A stretch of 31,579 bases of DNA from Promethearchaeota archaeon (GCA_016839905.1 JAEOTJ010000464.1:1-31579); one strand, 5' to 3'; positions 16,483 to 25,271 are shown, counted from the stretch's first letter. Numbers and translations: made by a program. Notes: generated from the letters alone by a model not told the origin.

Positions 16483-17883
16483 ATGGTAGACTATTTTAAT
16501 TCGAGGATATTCCTACAACCAAGCGAAATACCAAAAGAGTGGATAAATATATTACCCGATTTACCCTCTCCAATAACTCCTTTAATCAATCCAATGGATG
16601 GGATGCCCGCTCCACCAGAAATGGCTTTTGCGATCTTTCCAAAAGAATGTGTAATGCAAGAAGTATCTCAAGAACCAGCAATCCCTATTCCTAATGAAAT
16701 AAGGGAAATCTTTGCAAGAACATACAGGCCTTCCCCTTTACATCGTGCATTAGGATTAGAAAAAGAAATAGGAATTGAAGGTGATGACATACAAATTTAT
16801 TACAAAAATGAATCTTTTTCCCCTACTGGTTCGCATAAACCAAATACTGCGATTGCCCAAGCTTTCTATGCGAAAAAAGATGGGCTCGAAGAGTTAGTTA
16901 CAGAGACTGGAGCAGGACAGTGGGGTTCGGGATTATCTTTTGGATGCAGTTTATTTGGAATTAAATGTACTGTATATATGGTAAGAGCTAGCTTTCAACA
17001 AAAACCTGGTAGAAAAATTTTAATGAGATCTTTTAATGCTGAAGTTCATGCAAGTCCTTCAAGATTTACGGAATCTGGGAAGGCTTTTATAGAAAAAGAT
17101 CCAGAACACCCAGGGAGTCTAGGAATTGCAATATCTGAAGCTGTAGAACATAGTATGAGAAGTGATAAAGCTAGATATTCTCTTGGAAGTGTAGTAAATT
17201 TTGTTCTTTTACATCAGACTATCGTAGGTCAAGAAGCAAAGTTGCAACTCAGTAAAGTAGGAGTAAAACCTGACATTGTTATTGGTTGTATGGGTGGAGG
17301 CTCTAACTTTGCAGGCTTGATGATTCCTTTTGCAAGAGATAAATTACAGGGAACGCTTCCCGATGTAGAAATAATCGGAGTAGAGCCACGGGCTTGTCCA
17401 AGTGTATGCAAAGGGGAGTATCGTTGGGATTTTGGAGATACTTCAATGAAGGGCCCTATTGTTAAAATGCATACCTTAGGACATACATTTATACCTAGTC
17501 CAATTCATGCGGGAGGATTAAGATATCACGGGATTGCTCCAATTGTTTCGATACTCAATAATAATAAAACTATCTCATCAGTAATGCATCATCAAACTGA
17601 AGTAATTGAGTCAGGTCTTAGATTCGCAAAATCAGAAGGAATCTTGCCCGCGCCTGAAACTGCTCATGCTGTTAAAGAAGCAATTGATCAAGCATTAAAA
17701 ACAAAAGAGAATAATGAGAAGAAAGTAATACTGTTTAATTTCAGCGGTCATGGCTTCTTTGATTTATTGGCATATAAAGAATTTATGACTGGAGAATTAA
17801 AAGATTATGAATTACCTACTATGGAAATTCAAAACGCATTAGCTTCAGCCGAGATGCCTAAAATTGATGAATCTAAATTTTAA
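16483..17883 (+). CDS. trpB: tryptophan synthase beta chain, TrpB2 type
   Basis: A PLP enzyme that joins indole and serine to make tryptophan. Residues 1-80 carry the long N-terminal part typical of TrpB2 (Arg-Pro-Ser-Pro-Leu at 82-86). The PLP lysine is Lys119 in Gly-Ser-His-Lys-Pro-Asn. Glu141-Thr-Gly-Ala-Gly-Gln-Trp-Gly is the substrate and activation loop, and Gly-Gly-Gly-Ser-Asn (271-275) binds the PLP phosphate. The length of 466 fits TrpB2 rather than the roughly 400 residues of TrpB1. No trpA or other trp genes adjoin it, as is common for TrpB2, which does not form the usual TrpA complex. Its DNA is visibly richer in G/C than its neighbours, probably reflecting conserved codons rather than transfer. 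Confidence 0.95.
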   Translation: MVDYFNSRIFLQPSEIPKEWINILPDLPSPITPLINPMDGMPAPPEMAFAIFPKECVMQEVSQEPAIPIPNEIREIFARTYRPSPLHRALGLEKEIGIEGDDIQIYYKNESFSPTGSHKPNTAIAQAFYAKKDGLEELVTETGAGQWGSGLSFGCSLFGIKCTVYMVRASFQQKPGRKILMRSFNAEVHASPSRFTESGKAFIEKDPEHPGSLGIAISEAVEHSMRSDKARYSLGSVVNFVLLHQTIVGQEAKLQLSKVGVKPDIVIGCMGGGSNFAGLMIPFARDKLQGTLPDVEIIGVEPRACPSVCKGEYRWDFGDTSMKGPIVKMHTLGHTFIPSPIHAGGLRYHGIAPIVSILNNNKTISSVMHHQTEVIESGLRFAKSEGILPAPETAHAVKEAIDQALKTKENNEKKVILFNFSGHGFFDLLAYKEFMTGELKDYELPTMEIQNALASAEMPKIDESKF

Positions 17884-17972
17884 AATTAATTTTTATAATT
17901 TTTTTTTATAAAGTAAATCTTAAAATTATAAAGATAATTAACAATACTAAAATTTGTAGAGTTAATTAATTT

Positions 17973-19058
17973 TTGAATGTAATCTCACCTATTATTGCAT
18001 GTCTTTTATATTTTTATGGAGCAATCCTATTATATATTACTTATTTGACAAAAAAAAAAGGTGAAAATCAAGCATTTTATAATAACTTAGTGAATTCTTT
18101 AGTATTTTTAATATCCATTACAATTAGTTTAATAATAATTAATGTATTGAATATTTCAAATATTGATTTTATCGTCTTTCCTTTTGATTTTTTAATGTTA
18201 TTTTTTCTAATGTTATTTTTCCCATTTTTTTATTTTTTAATTAGACGGGAAAAAAGAAAAATTAAAAATAACACATATAAAACTGAAACCTCCATCCAAG
18301 AGAAATTACCTCTAAAGTATGAAATTTATAGAAAACTGACACATCTAGTAGTATTAGCCATTATTTTATTTTATTTTACACTTGGATTCATAATCCAAAA
18401 TTTTTTTATTAGATTAATTGAGCTCTTACCAGAAGATTCCATAATAAAGCCATTATTTTATGAAATATTTACTATAGAAGGCGATATAATGATTTTTACA
18501 CAATATCTTGTTGTTTTTCTTGTAGGCATCTCATTAATAGGTTTATTAACCGCGGATTTTGTAAGGATCTTATATCCTGAAATATATCCCCTAAAACCAG
18601 TAAATAGAATATTGAGAGAAAAAGAATTGCATATGAGATTAGGACCTCAAATTTCTATGTCTATAGGCTGTTTTTCAGTAATTATTTTATATGGATTATT
18701 CCAACCATTGGGACCTTTGATAATTTGTACTTCAATGACAATGGCAATTTTTGGAGATATTGCTTCAAATCTAATGGGAAGAACTTTAGGAAGTACTCGA
18801 AAAAAAATTCGTGATACAGATAAAACCTATGTAGGATTATTTTCGGGGATAATAATTGCTTTTTTTTCAGGAATATTAATGTTAATTATATTAAGTAGGT
18901 TCCACAGCATTAGTTTATTAGGTTTATTCTTGCTTCCAATGATTGGTGCTTTAATTATCGGAATATTGGATTATTTAAATTTAGCAGTTGACGATAATCT
19001 TACATATAATCTCATTGTAACAACTGTATTATTCTTTTTTTCTATTATTATTGGATAA
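17973..19058 (+). CDS. SEC59/DGK1-type CTP-dependent lipid kinase
   Basis: A 361-residue integral membrane protein with about eight hydrophobic segments. The family signature Tyr-Arg-Lys-Leu-Thr-His is at 119-124, an Ala-Asp-Phe-Val-Arg motif at 195-199, the Gly-Asp-Ile-Ala-Ser motif at 261-265 followed by Gly-Arg (269-270), and Asp-Lys-Thr at 283-285 before a Gly-rich membrane helix. These are the hallmarks of dolichol kinase (SEC59), diacylglycerol kinase DGK1 and phytol kinase VTE5, which use CTP to phosphorylate lipid alcohols. In an archaeon the substrate is probably a polyprenol or an isoprenoid lipid precursor. It starts at TTG 17973: an in-frame TAA ends two codons earlier and the next ATG is about 75 codons on. 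The 3' end overlaps the convergent radical SAM gene by 11 bases. Confidence 0.86.
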   Translation: MNVISPIIACLLYFYGAILLYITYLTKKKGENQAFYNNLVNSLVFLISITISLIIINVLNISNIDFIVFPFDFLMLFFLMLFFPFFYFLIRREKRKIKNNTYKTETSIQEKLPLKYEIYRKLTHLVVLAIILFYFTLGFIIQNFFIRLIELLPEDSIIKPLFYEIFTIEGDIMIFTQYLVVFLVGISLIGLLTADFVRILYPEIYPLKPVNRILREKELHMRLGPQISMSIGCFSVIILYGLFQPLGPLIICTSMTMAIFGDIASNLMGRTLGSTRKKIRDTDKTYVGLFSGIIIAFFSGILMLIILSRFHSISLLGLFLLPMIGALIIGILDYLNLAVDDNLTYNLIVTTVLFFFSIIIG

Positions 19059-20703
19059 TAGATCCTTCAACTAATTTATCGGATAAAACCTTATTTATAT
19101 TAACATTTACAACATCTTCAATCTTATCTGATGCATTTTTAACTAGAACTTTAGGACCTCCCCTGATTATATATCCAATTGCATCCTTTTTATTGAAAAA
19201 ACTAGTTTCCGCTAAGATTATTTCATAACTTTTTTCCAACATCTCTTCTTTCCTACTTCGGTTAAAATTAATTGCTCTTTTAACTAATTTTTTTCTATAT
19301 TGAATTAATTTTTTATTAGTTTGATTTAAAAGTTGTTTTTTATCTTGAAGTAAAAAAAATGGACATCCCGGAAATTCGTGATATTTATAAATAGTAATTT
19401 TTTCCACGCCCATTTTGTATAATTTATCGATCAATTCTATACTCTCTTTAATATATTCAATTTTCTCTCCTGGTAAACTGTGAATAAGATAAACTTGAAC
19501 GCGAATTCCCAATAAAATCGCCTTTTTAATTGCTTTCAAGACATCTGATGGATAAAAAGGTCTTCCTAAGTTTCTAGCAAATTCTTCCGATCCGGTTTCA
19601 CATCCAACGGAAAAGATTATGTTTGGAATTCTTGAAAGAATTTTTAAAGCCCTGTCGGTGCACAAACTTGCCTTCACATTTTCTATAAAAATCTGAGCTT
19701 TACATAATTTAATTTGTTCAAGTTTAATGATCCTATTTATTATTTGCTCTAAAGCTTCATAATTCGGTTCAGGTGGGATTGAGGGTGTAGTAAGTATATT
19801 ATCTTTTACTAAAAATTCTCTATAATAATCTAAGAAATCTGAACCTCCCAAAACTATCCTTCTAGACCCTATATTAAGGAGTCCCTCGATCTCCAAGAGT
19901 ATATTATTCATATCACGTGATCTGGGGAATCCAAAAAATGTTATAGTAGAACAAAACCCACATCCTGGGGGAATGTTCGCAGGACAATTTATCCTATTTT
20001 TTAAATCACCTTCTTTACAATTATTACATGTCTCAATGCAATGTCTATTCTTATTTAATGGAAATCTTGTTCGATAATAATTTGAACAACCTCTCACGCA
20101 TTCTACGTATATTCTTGCCGATTTATAATTATTATAATTCTTAACGTTTTTTAAATAAAGGTCTGGATTCGAGTATTTGTTATAATCTTCACGTGACAAA
20201 AATTTTGATGAATTTGTCTTGAAAATTTTATTTGCATAACGAAATACTATTCCATCAACCTTTAATAACTTCTCCTGGGCAATTTCATTAATCTTTAAAT
20301 GATGGAGTATTAAAATATTTATAATTAAAATTAATTTTTGCTCGCCTTCACATTGAACCAAAAGATCTATCTCTAGTTTTTCTATAATGGTGGAATCTGA
20401 TGTGATAGGCCCCCCAATTATTAATAACTTATTTTTATTTACATTTCTCCATTTTTTTACAATTCTTTCAACTGACTTGAAATCCATACTCATCGCAGAA
20501 ATTAAACATAAATTATATTGTTTTAAATTATCACCATTATCGAATAAGATTTCCTCAGCCCTATGGATTTTAATGAATAAATCCTTTATTCTTGTTTGAT
20601 TTAAAACTCCCGCGATTAATTTTGGCCCTCCCCCTATAAAATCTCGAGAAAATCTCCTCCGCCCTTCTCCAACAGAAAGGCAATCTACAATAAGTATTTT
20701 CAT
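19048..20703 (-). CDS. radical SAM protein with B12-type N-terminal domain and extra cysteines
   Basis: A 551-residue enzyme. Residues 1-150 resemble a cobalamin-binding Rossmann fold (Ile-Gly-Gly-Gly-Pro-Lys at 23-28, Ile-Gly-Gly-Pro at 96-99, Gln-Cys-Glu-Gly-Glu at 117-121). The core has an unusual arrangement. Cys202 and Cys206 sit in Glu-Cys-Val-Arg-Gly-Cys, Cys222, Cys226 and Cys229 follow, and then Cys240-X7-Cys248-X2-Cys251 lies in Pro-Gly-Cys-Gly-Phe-Cys-Ser. The last trio probably holds the SAM cluster and the others may hold a second Fe-S centre. I associate this layout with a small archaeal group known from methanogen genomes, with unknown substrate. It starts at ATG 20703 and overlaps the lipid kinase stop. 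Confidence 0.85.
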   Translation of the reverse strand: MKILIVDCLSVGEGRRRFSRDFIGGGPKLIAGVLNQTRIKDLFIKIHRAEEILFDNGDNLKQYNLCLISAMSMDFKSVERIVKKWRNVNKNKLLIIGGPITSDSTIIEKLEIDLLVQCEGEQKLILIINILILHHLKINEIAQEKLLKVDGIVFRYANKIFKTNSSKFLSREDYNKYSNPDLYLKNVKNYNNYKSARIYVECVRGCSNYYRTRFPLNKNRHCIETCNNCKEGDLKNRINCPANIPPGCGFCSTITFFGFPRSRDMNNILLEIEGLLNIGSRRIVLGGSDFLDYYREFLVKDNILTTPSIPPEPNYEALEQIINRIIKLEQIKLCKAQIFIENVKASLCTDRALKILSRIPNIIFSVGCETGSEEFARNLGRPFYPSDVLKAIKKAILLGIRVQVYLIHSLPGEKIEYIKESIELIDKLYKMGVEKITIYKYHEFPGCPFFLLQDKKQLLNQTNKKLIQYRKKLVKRAINFNRSRKEEMLEKSYEIILAETSFFNKKDAIGYIIRGGPKVLVKNASDKIEDVVNVNINKVLSDKLVEGSIIQ

Positions 20704-20823
20704 TTTATTACTTTATTATTTTTAAATAAATAAATTAAAATTAAATAAAAGAATAAATCTTATGGGAATTTGAAGTTTATTAAATTTAATTAATATTCAT
20801 TTAAATGGAATTTATTGAAAAAA

Positions 20824-21330
20824 ATGTCTGAAGATAAATTACGAATTGATAGAATTCAAAAGGGAACTGTTATTGATCACATTGATGCTGGTTATGCTTT
20901 GACCATTTTAAATCTCACTGGATTGGACGAGTCTCCTAATTTAATGACTATTGGAGTAAATGTTACTTCAAATAAATATCAAAAAAAAGATATTATTAAA
21001 ATTGAAAACGCATTTCTTAATGAAATACAAATGCAACAGATTTCTATACTATCTCCTGATGCATCTATTTCATTAATCGAGAATTATAATGTTATGGAAA
21101 AAAAAAAAGTCAAAATACCTAAAATAATAAGAAGGCTTATCTTATGTGTTAATATAACTTGCATTAGTAATTCTGAAAAAGAACCAATTGATAGTGAATT
21201 CTTAGTATTAGAAGAAAAACCTCTAAAAATTCAATGCGTTTATTGTGATCGGATTTATAATTTAGACCAAATTACATTTACAGCAAAAGAAAAAATTGAA
21301 AAAAAAGTAAAGCAAAGATTTCAAATGTAA
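20824..21330 (+). CDS. pyrI: aspartate carbamoyltransferase regulatory chain
   Basis: PyrI binds CTP or ATP and controls the catalytic PyrB trimers in pyrimidine synthesis. The N-terminal allosteric domain shows Gly-Thr-Val-Ile-Asp-His-Ile at 14-20, Thr-Ile-Gly-Val-Asn-Val near 42-47 and Lys-Lys-Asp-Ile-Ile-Lys-Ile-Glu-Asn at 54-62. The C-terminal zinc domain has Cys108-X4-Cys113 and Cys138-X2-Cys141. The length of 168 is close to the family norm of about 150. ATG 20824 gives the usual N-terminus; an in-frame TTG at 20815 is less likely. pyrB, which normally lies directly upstream, is not in this window. Confidence 0.95.
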   Translation: MSEDKLRIDRIQKGTVIDHIDAGYALTILNLTGLDESPNLMTIGVNVTSNKYQKKDIIKIENAFLNEIQMQQISILSPDASISLIENYNVMEKKKVKIPKIIRRLILCVNITCISNSEKEPIDSEFLVLEEKPLKIQCVYCDRIYNLDQITFTAKEKIEKKVKQRFQM

Positions 21331-21765
21331 TTAAAATTTTAATAAAGTGTGAATAAGTGTTCCAACAATCATAAACATAAAAAAGAATATACCCAATCCT
21401 GGTTTAATCACATTCTTCCATGTCCATTCATCTTGTTTATACTCATATTTTAAGATCTTATTTATAAGAAAAGGAAAAAAAAACCAAAAACAAAGCATCC
21501 ATAAAAAGAAAAGCCATCCAATTAAATTTAAAAATAACCTCCCTACTAATGCGCTAAGAGCACCTGATAATGCCCTCATCCAGTATAATTTTGTTTCACG
21601 TTTCAACCTAAGATCTAATAATTTATCACTTTCCGTTTTTTGTTGAGTTTTTTTTTCTTGTTGCTCTAATTGCTCTTTAGATAGTGTTTTTTTCTGCTCT
21701 TTAAGAAATTTACTTCTTTTTTTCCTTATATCTACTTTTTTAGGACGCTTCTTTTTCTTTGTCAT
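21331..21765 (-). CDS. small membrane protein resembling RAB5IF/EMC6
   Basis: A 144-residue protein. Residues 1-48 are extremely basic (many Lys, also Gln and Glu) and disordered or helical. Three hydrophobic segments follow at about 60-78, 80-102 and 120-142. The first opens with Tyr-Trp-Met-Arg; between the second and third lies Tyr-Glu-Tyr-Lys-Gln-Asp-Glu-Trp-Thr-Trp; the last ends with Ile-His. This order (Tyr-Trp-X-Arg, acidic loop ending in Trp, Lys-X-Gly, Phe-Met, terminal Ile-His) recalls human RAB5IF/OPTI and its relative EMC6, partners of Oxa1-type insertases in the ER. The similarity was judged from memory and is not proven. The gene converges on pyrI with adjoining stops and is divergent from the NFACT gene. 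Confidence 0.6.
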   Translation of the reverse strand: MTKKKKRPKKVDIRKKRSKFLKEQKKTLSKEQLEQQEKKTQQKTESDKLLDLRLKRETKLYWMRALSGALSALVGRLFLNLIGWLFFLWMLCFWFFFPFLINKILKYEYKQDEWTWKNVIKPGLGIFFFMFMIVGTLIHTLLKF

Positions 21766-21837
21766 ATTTATTATTATAGTTTTTAATATCTAAAAAAATT
21801 AATTACATATAATGAAAAAATTAAAATTTTAACCGTT

Positions 21838-23904
21838 ATGAGTAAAACCTATAATAATTTCTCTAATTTCGATGTTTTCGTTATTGTTAAGGAATTAGAC
21901 TTAATACTGAAAAATGCAACACTCTCAAATATATTTGAGGTTGAAGATATACTAATATTAAGAATCAATATGATAAATCAATCTGGTAAAAAAAATTTAA
22001 TTATTAAAAAAGATTCAAGGATTAATTTAACAAATTACGATTATCCAATCCCTAAATATCCTAGCCAATATATAATGGGATTAAGGAAATTCCTAAAAAA
22101 GAGAAGAATTTTAAGCGTGGCCCAACATAATTTTGATAGAATTATCATTATCAAATTAAGTAATCTTGACGGAGAGCCTTGGAAATTTATTATTGAACTT
22201 TTCAATAAAGGTAATTTTTTGCTTTTAGATAATAATAATATTATAAAAATCGCACGAAAGTATAGAAAATTTAAAGATCGAGACATTCTGGCAAACAGAG
22301 AATATGTTTTTCCGAAATCAAGAGGAATTGATTTTTTAACACTTGATAAAAATAGTTTTTATGATTTATTAAATAAGAACGAAGATGTGGAAATCGTAAG
22401 ATATCTAGCTAGAAACATAAATATCGCAGGGTTATATAGCGAAGAACTCTGTTATAGGGCAGGTATTGATAAAAAAACTACAGGTGCTAACTTAAATGAA
22501 GAAGACTTAAATGAATTATATAATTCTTTCAAAGAATTAAGAAATCAATTATTATTCGGAAACATAGATGCCAAAGTTATATTAGATAATGCTGGTACTG
22601 AAATTTCTGTAATTCCATTTGAAATTGAAATATTTAAAGACTATGAGAAAAAACATTTTGACTCATTTAATATTGCTGTTGATGAGTTTTTTTCAAAAAT
22701 TGACTCAGATAAAATAAAAACCCCTCACGATCATCATATTAATGAAAAAATTAATGCACAAGATAAGATTTTAAAAAATCAACACGATTATATGGAAGAA
22801 CTTATAAAAAAGAAAAAAAAATACTATACCTATGGAGAATTTATCTATGCAAACTTCAATTCTTTAGAAAAGTTAATTAAAGTAATATTAGATGCTAGAC
22901 AAAAAGGGTATAATTGGAATGATATCAATGAAAAATTAAAAAAAGCTAAGTTAGAACGATTAGAAGGAACAGAATTTTTCAGTAAATTAATCCCTGTCAA
23001 TAAACAACTCATTATTAAAATAAATGATAATGATATTTATTTAGATTTAAATAAGAGCATTGGCGAAAATGCCAATTTTATTTATTCAAAAGGCAAGAAA
23101 GCAGATAAAAAGATTAAAGGTACATTATTAGCAATTGAAAAAACTAAAGAAAAAATAGAAAAATTGAAATTTGAAAAAGAATCAATAGAAACTGAAGTTA
23201 ATTTTTTAATTAAAAAACCAAAAAAAAAATGGTATGAAAAATTCAGATGGTTTAAATCTTCTGATGGTTTTTTAATTATTGGCGGAAGAGATGCTAGCTC
23301 TAATGAATTAATTTTTAGAAAATATATGGAACAAAATGATCTAGTATTTCATGCAAGTATTCCAGGTTCTCCCTTAACAGTTCTAAAAAATCCTGAAAAT
23401 AAAGAAATTCCTGAGAGTTCAATCCAAGAAGCTGCAACTTTTGTAGCAAGCTATTCAAGGGCATGGAAAGAAGTATGGGGCGTTGTAGATGTGTTTTTTA
23501 TAAAGCCTGAACAAGTATCTAAAAGTCCTCCCTCCGGAGAATTTCTACAAAGAGGCTCGTTTATGATTACTGGAAAAAAAATAATTATTAAGAATGTAAA
23601 AACAGAACTTGTTATAGGTTTAAAAATGGTAGAAATAAAAAGTAATAAAAATGATGGAACAAAAATATTTTTCCCCAAAATTATTTGTGGCACTAAAAAT
23701 GCCATGCAAGAGCAATTTGATAAAAGGTTAATCATAACACCTTCTAAATCCGGGTTAACGAAGGGTAAATTAGCTAAAGAAATTAAATCTATTTATTTAA
23801 AAAATTCCACCAAGGATATGAAGAAATGGGTAAAATTATTATCCATTGATGATATTAATCTTTGTTTACCAAGTGGAAATTCTACTATTAAATCGATAGA
23901 GTAA
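21838..23904 (+). CDS. rqcH: archaeal NFACT/Rqc2 (NEMF) homologue
   Basis: A ribosome-quality-control factor: family members bind 60S or 50S subunits carrying a stalled peptidyl-tRNA and recruit tRNA to add C-terminal tails. The NFACT-N domain covers about residues 1-210 (Asn-Phe-Ser-Asn-Phe-Asp-Val-Phe start, Pro-Ser-Gln-Tyr-Ile-Met-Gly-Leu-Arg-Lys). Helix-hairpin-helix and coiled-coil parts follow to about 450. The NFACT-R (DUF814) domain, about 460-590, shows Trp-Tyr-Glu-Lys-Phe-Arg-Trp-Phe, Gly-Gly-Arg-Asp-Ala-Ser-Ser-Asn-Glu and Asp-Leu-Val-Phe-His-Ala. A short C-terminal domain ends the 688 residues, the usual archaeal length. ATG 21838 has almost no leader. It may share its promoter region with the divergent RAB5IF-like gene. 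Confidence 0.94.
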   Translation: MSKTYNNFSNFDVFVIVKELDLILKNATLSNIFEVEDILILRINMINQSGKKNLIIKKDSRINLTNYDYPIPKYPSQYIMGLRKFLKKRRILSVAQHNFDRIIIIKLSNLDGEPWKFIIELFNKGNFLLLDNNNIIKIARKYRKFKDRDILANREYVFPKSRGIDFLTLDKNSFYDLLNKNEDVEIVRYLARNINIAGLYSEELCYRAGIDKKTTGANLNEEDLNELYNSFKELRNQLLFGNIDAKVILDNAGTEISVIPFEIEIFKDYEKKHFDSFNIAVDEFFSKIDSDKIKTPHDHHINEKINAQDKILKNQHDYMEELIKKKKKYYTYGEFIYANFNSLEKLIKVILDARQKGYNWNDINEKLKKAKLERLEGTEFFSKLIPVNKQLIIKINDNDIYLDLNKSIGENANFIYSKGKKADKKIKGTLLAIEKTKEKIEKLKFEKESIETEVNFLIKKPKKKWYEKFRWFKSSDGFLIIGGRDASSNELIFRKYMEQNDLVFHASIPGSPLTVLKNPENKEIPESSIQEAATFVASYSRAWKEVWGVVDVFFIKPEQVSKSPPSGEFLQRGSFMITGKKIIIKNVKTELVIGLKMVEIKSNKNDGTKIFFPKIICGTKNAMQEQFDKRLIITPSKSGLTKGKLAKEIKSIYLKNSTKDMKKWVKLLSIDDINLCLPSGNSTIKSIE

Positions 23905-23915
23905 TAACTTTTCAT

Positions 23916-24331
23916 TTAACTTTCTTGGATAAGATATAAATAAAAAAGTATAATGGTTAGTCCTATTAGAGTAAAAACAAATACAAGGGGATGAAGACAA
24001 GATTGAACTAAAGCTAGTAAAAAGAGTAATATGATTTCTTTCCAATCACATGGCTTACCTGTCAATTCCTTATAATTTCCAATGCTTATAATCATAAAAA
24101 AAAAACATAGTAAAATAATACTAACCTTTATGATTACATCAAAAATAATCCAACCAATCTCATCATTAATGGCAATTGTAATAATTCCACCATTAAACAA
24201 GATAGATAAGAATAGAAATAACCCTCCCATTATTGCAGAAATAATAACTGTTCTAAATGCAAATTCCTCATTTGAAACTTTTTTTTTTTCTTTTTGGGTA
24301 ACTTTTCGGGAACTTTTTTAAACTTTGACAT
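23916..24331 (-). CDS. membrane protein needing a -1 frameshift at an A11 run
   Basis: Two frames together look like one gene. The upstream frame starts at ATG 24331, whose A is the last base of the preceding gene's TAA (TAATG coupling), and reads Met-Ser-Lys-Phe-Lys-Lys into six lysines. Left in that frame it stops at 24232-24230 after 33 codons. A -1 shift on the heptamer A-AAA-AAG (24284-24278) continues into Val-Ser-Asn-Glu-Glu-Phe-Ala-Phe-Arg-Thr and then a 104-codon frame ending at 23916, giving about 138 residues: a basic N-terminus followed by about four membrane segments. The alternatives are a missing A in the sequence, a real mutation, or separate translation of the 104-codon frame from ATG 24230, which itself overlaps the 33-codon stop as TAATG. 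The function is unknown. Confidence 0.6.
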
Positions 24332-25158
24332 TATCCTCTAACTCTTTCAATCTTTTTCTTTAGGATACTTATTTTAAATATATAAAATCCAAAAAGCACT
24401 CCAAGAGCACTGAAAATGATAATAGATAATACCATCCGAATGAAAGGCCAGGGATCACCTGGGGGTTCAGCAGGAGGATAAAGAATTTTAACTAATACTA
24501 TTTCAAACTTGAGATTTTCTGGACTTGAAAATGACTCACCATAAAGTATTTTAAATGCATAATCTTCACCATAATCCAAGAAAACATCATGATTATCTTC
24601 TGAAAATTTAACTGGCATGGAAAATTCATACATGACCGTATTTTCTTCGAGTGTTGCAACCCCAACTCCATTATTCTCCGTGTCTTGCTTAAAATTACCA
24701 TTATTAATATAAAAATCACCGTATTCAAATTCTCCCTTAGTTATATTAGTAAAATAAATCACTTTTGCATCCACAAATGTTTCATCAGTATAATTATCAT
24801 CACTCTTTAATACTCTCTCAGAAATTAATATACTAATAAATTCTTCATCATTATGTGAATATTCTAAATCAAATTGTATTGAGATATAAAGATTGGTATC
24901 GTTTTGCATGACCCAAAATTTTATTGGAAGTCCTAAATCCGAAGTTGAGAGATTTTTTTTAAGATATAAAGTATTTTTTATTGCTCCATCCCATTCAGTC
25001 TCATTGTCTTTAATCACACCATCTATCTGAGGAGCGTTTCCATAATCAGCATCAATTGCACCTTCAGCCCCATTCCCATTTCTTATTAACCAACTTGAAG
25101 TTAAAGTGAAATTAATTATTATAATGCTAATTAATATGTAAATAGAACTTTTTTTCAA
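24331..25158 (-). CDS. secreted, membrane-anchored protein with CBM9/DOMON-like domain
   Basis: A 275-residue type I surface protein. The signal peptide covers about residues 1-22 (Lys-Lys then a hydrophobic core). The ectodomain, about 30-230, begins with Ile-Asp-Gly-Val-Ile near residue 47 and Glu-Trp-Asp-Gly-Ala shortly after, the opening pattern of family 9 carbohydrate-binding and DOMON-like beta-sandwiches, with a later Leu-Tyr-Ile-Ser-Ile-Gln-Phe-Asp strand. A Pro-rich hinge (Pro-Pro-Ala-Glu-Pro-Pro-Gly-Asp-Pro) precedes one membrane helix (about 240-263) and a short basic cytoplasmic tail. Several Asn-X-Ser/Thr sites suggest N-glycosylation. It may bind sugars or haem. It is coupled by TAATG to the downstream membrane protein, so the two may form a surface complex. 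Confidence 0.75.
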   Translation of the reverse strand: MKKSSIYILISIIIINFTLTSSWLIRNGNGAEGAIDADYGNAPQIDGVIKDNETEWDGAIKNTLYLKKNLSTSDLGLPIKFWVMQNDTNLYISIQFDLEYSHNDEEFISILISERVLKSDDNYTDETFVDAKVIYFTNITKGEFEYGDFYINNGNFKQDTENNGVGVATLEENTVMYEFSMPVKFSEDNHDVFLDYGEDYAFKILYGESFSSPENLKFEIVLVKILYPPAEPPGDPWPFIRMVLSIIIFSALGVLFGFYIFKISILKKKIERVRG

Positions 25159-25271
25159 GATTTTTAACCATTAATTTTTAGATAATTCCATATTCATTAT
25201 TTTTCAAATTTAAAGTTGATAATTTAATCATGTAAAAAAATTTTCGTTTTCACGATTATTTTTTCATATAA

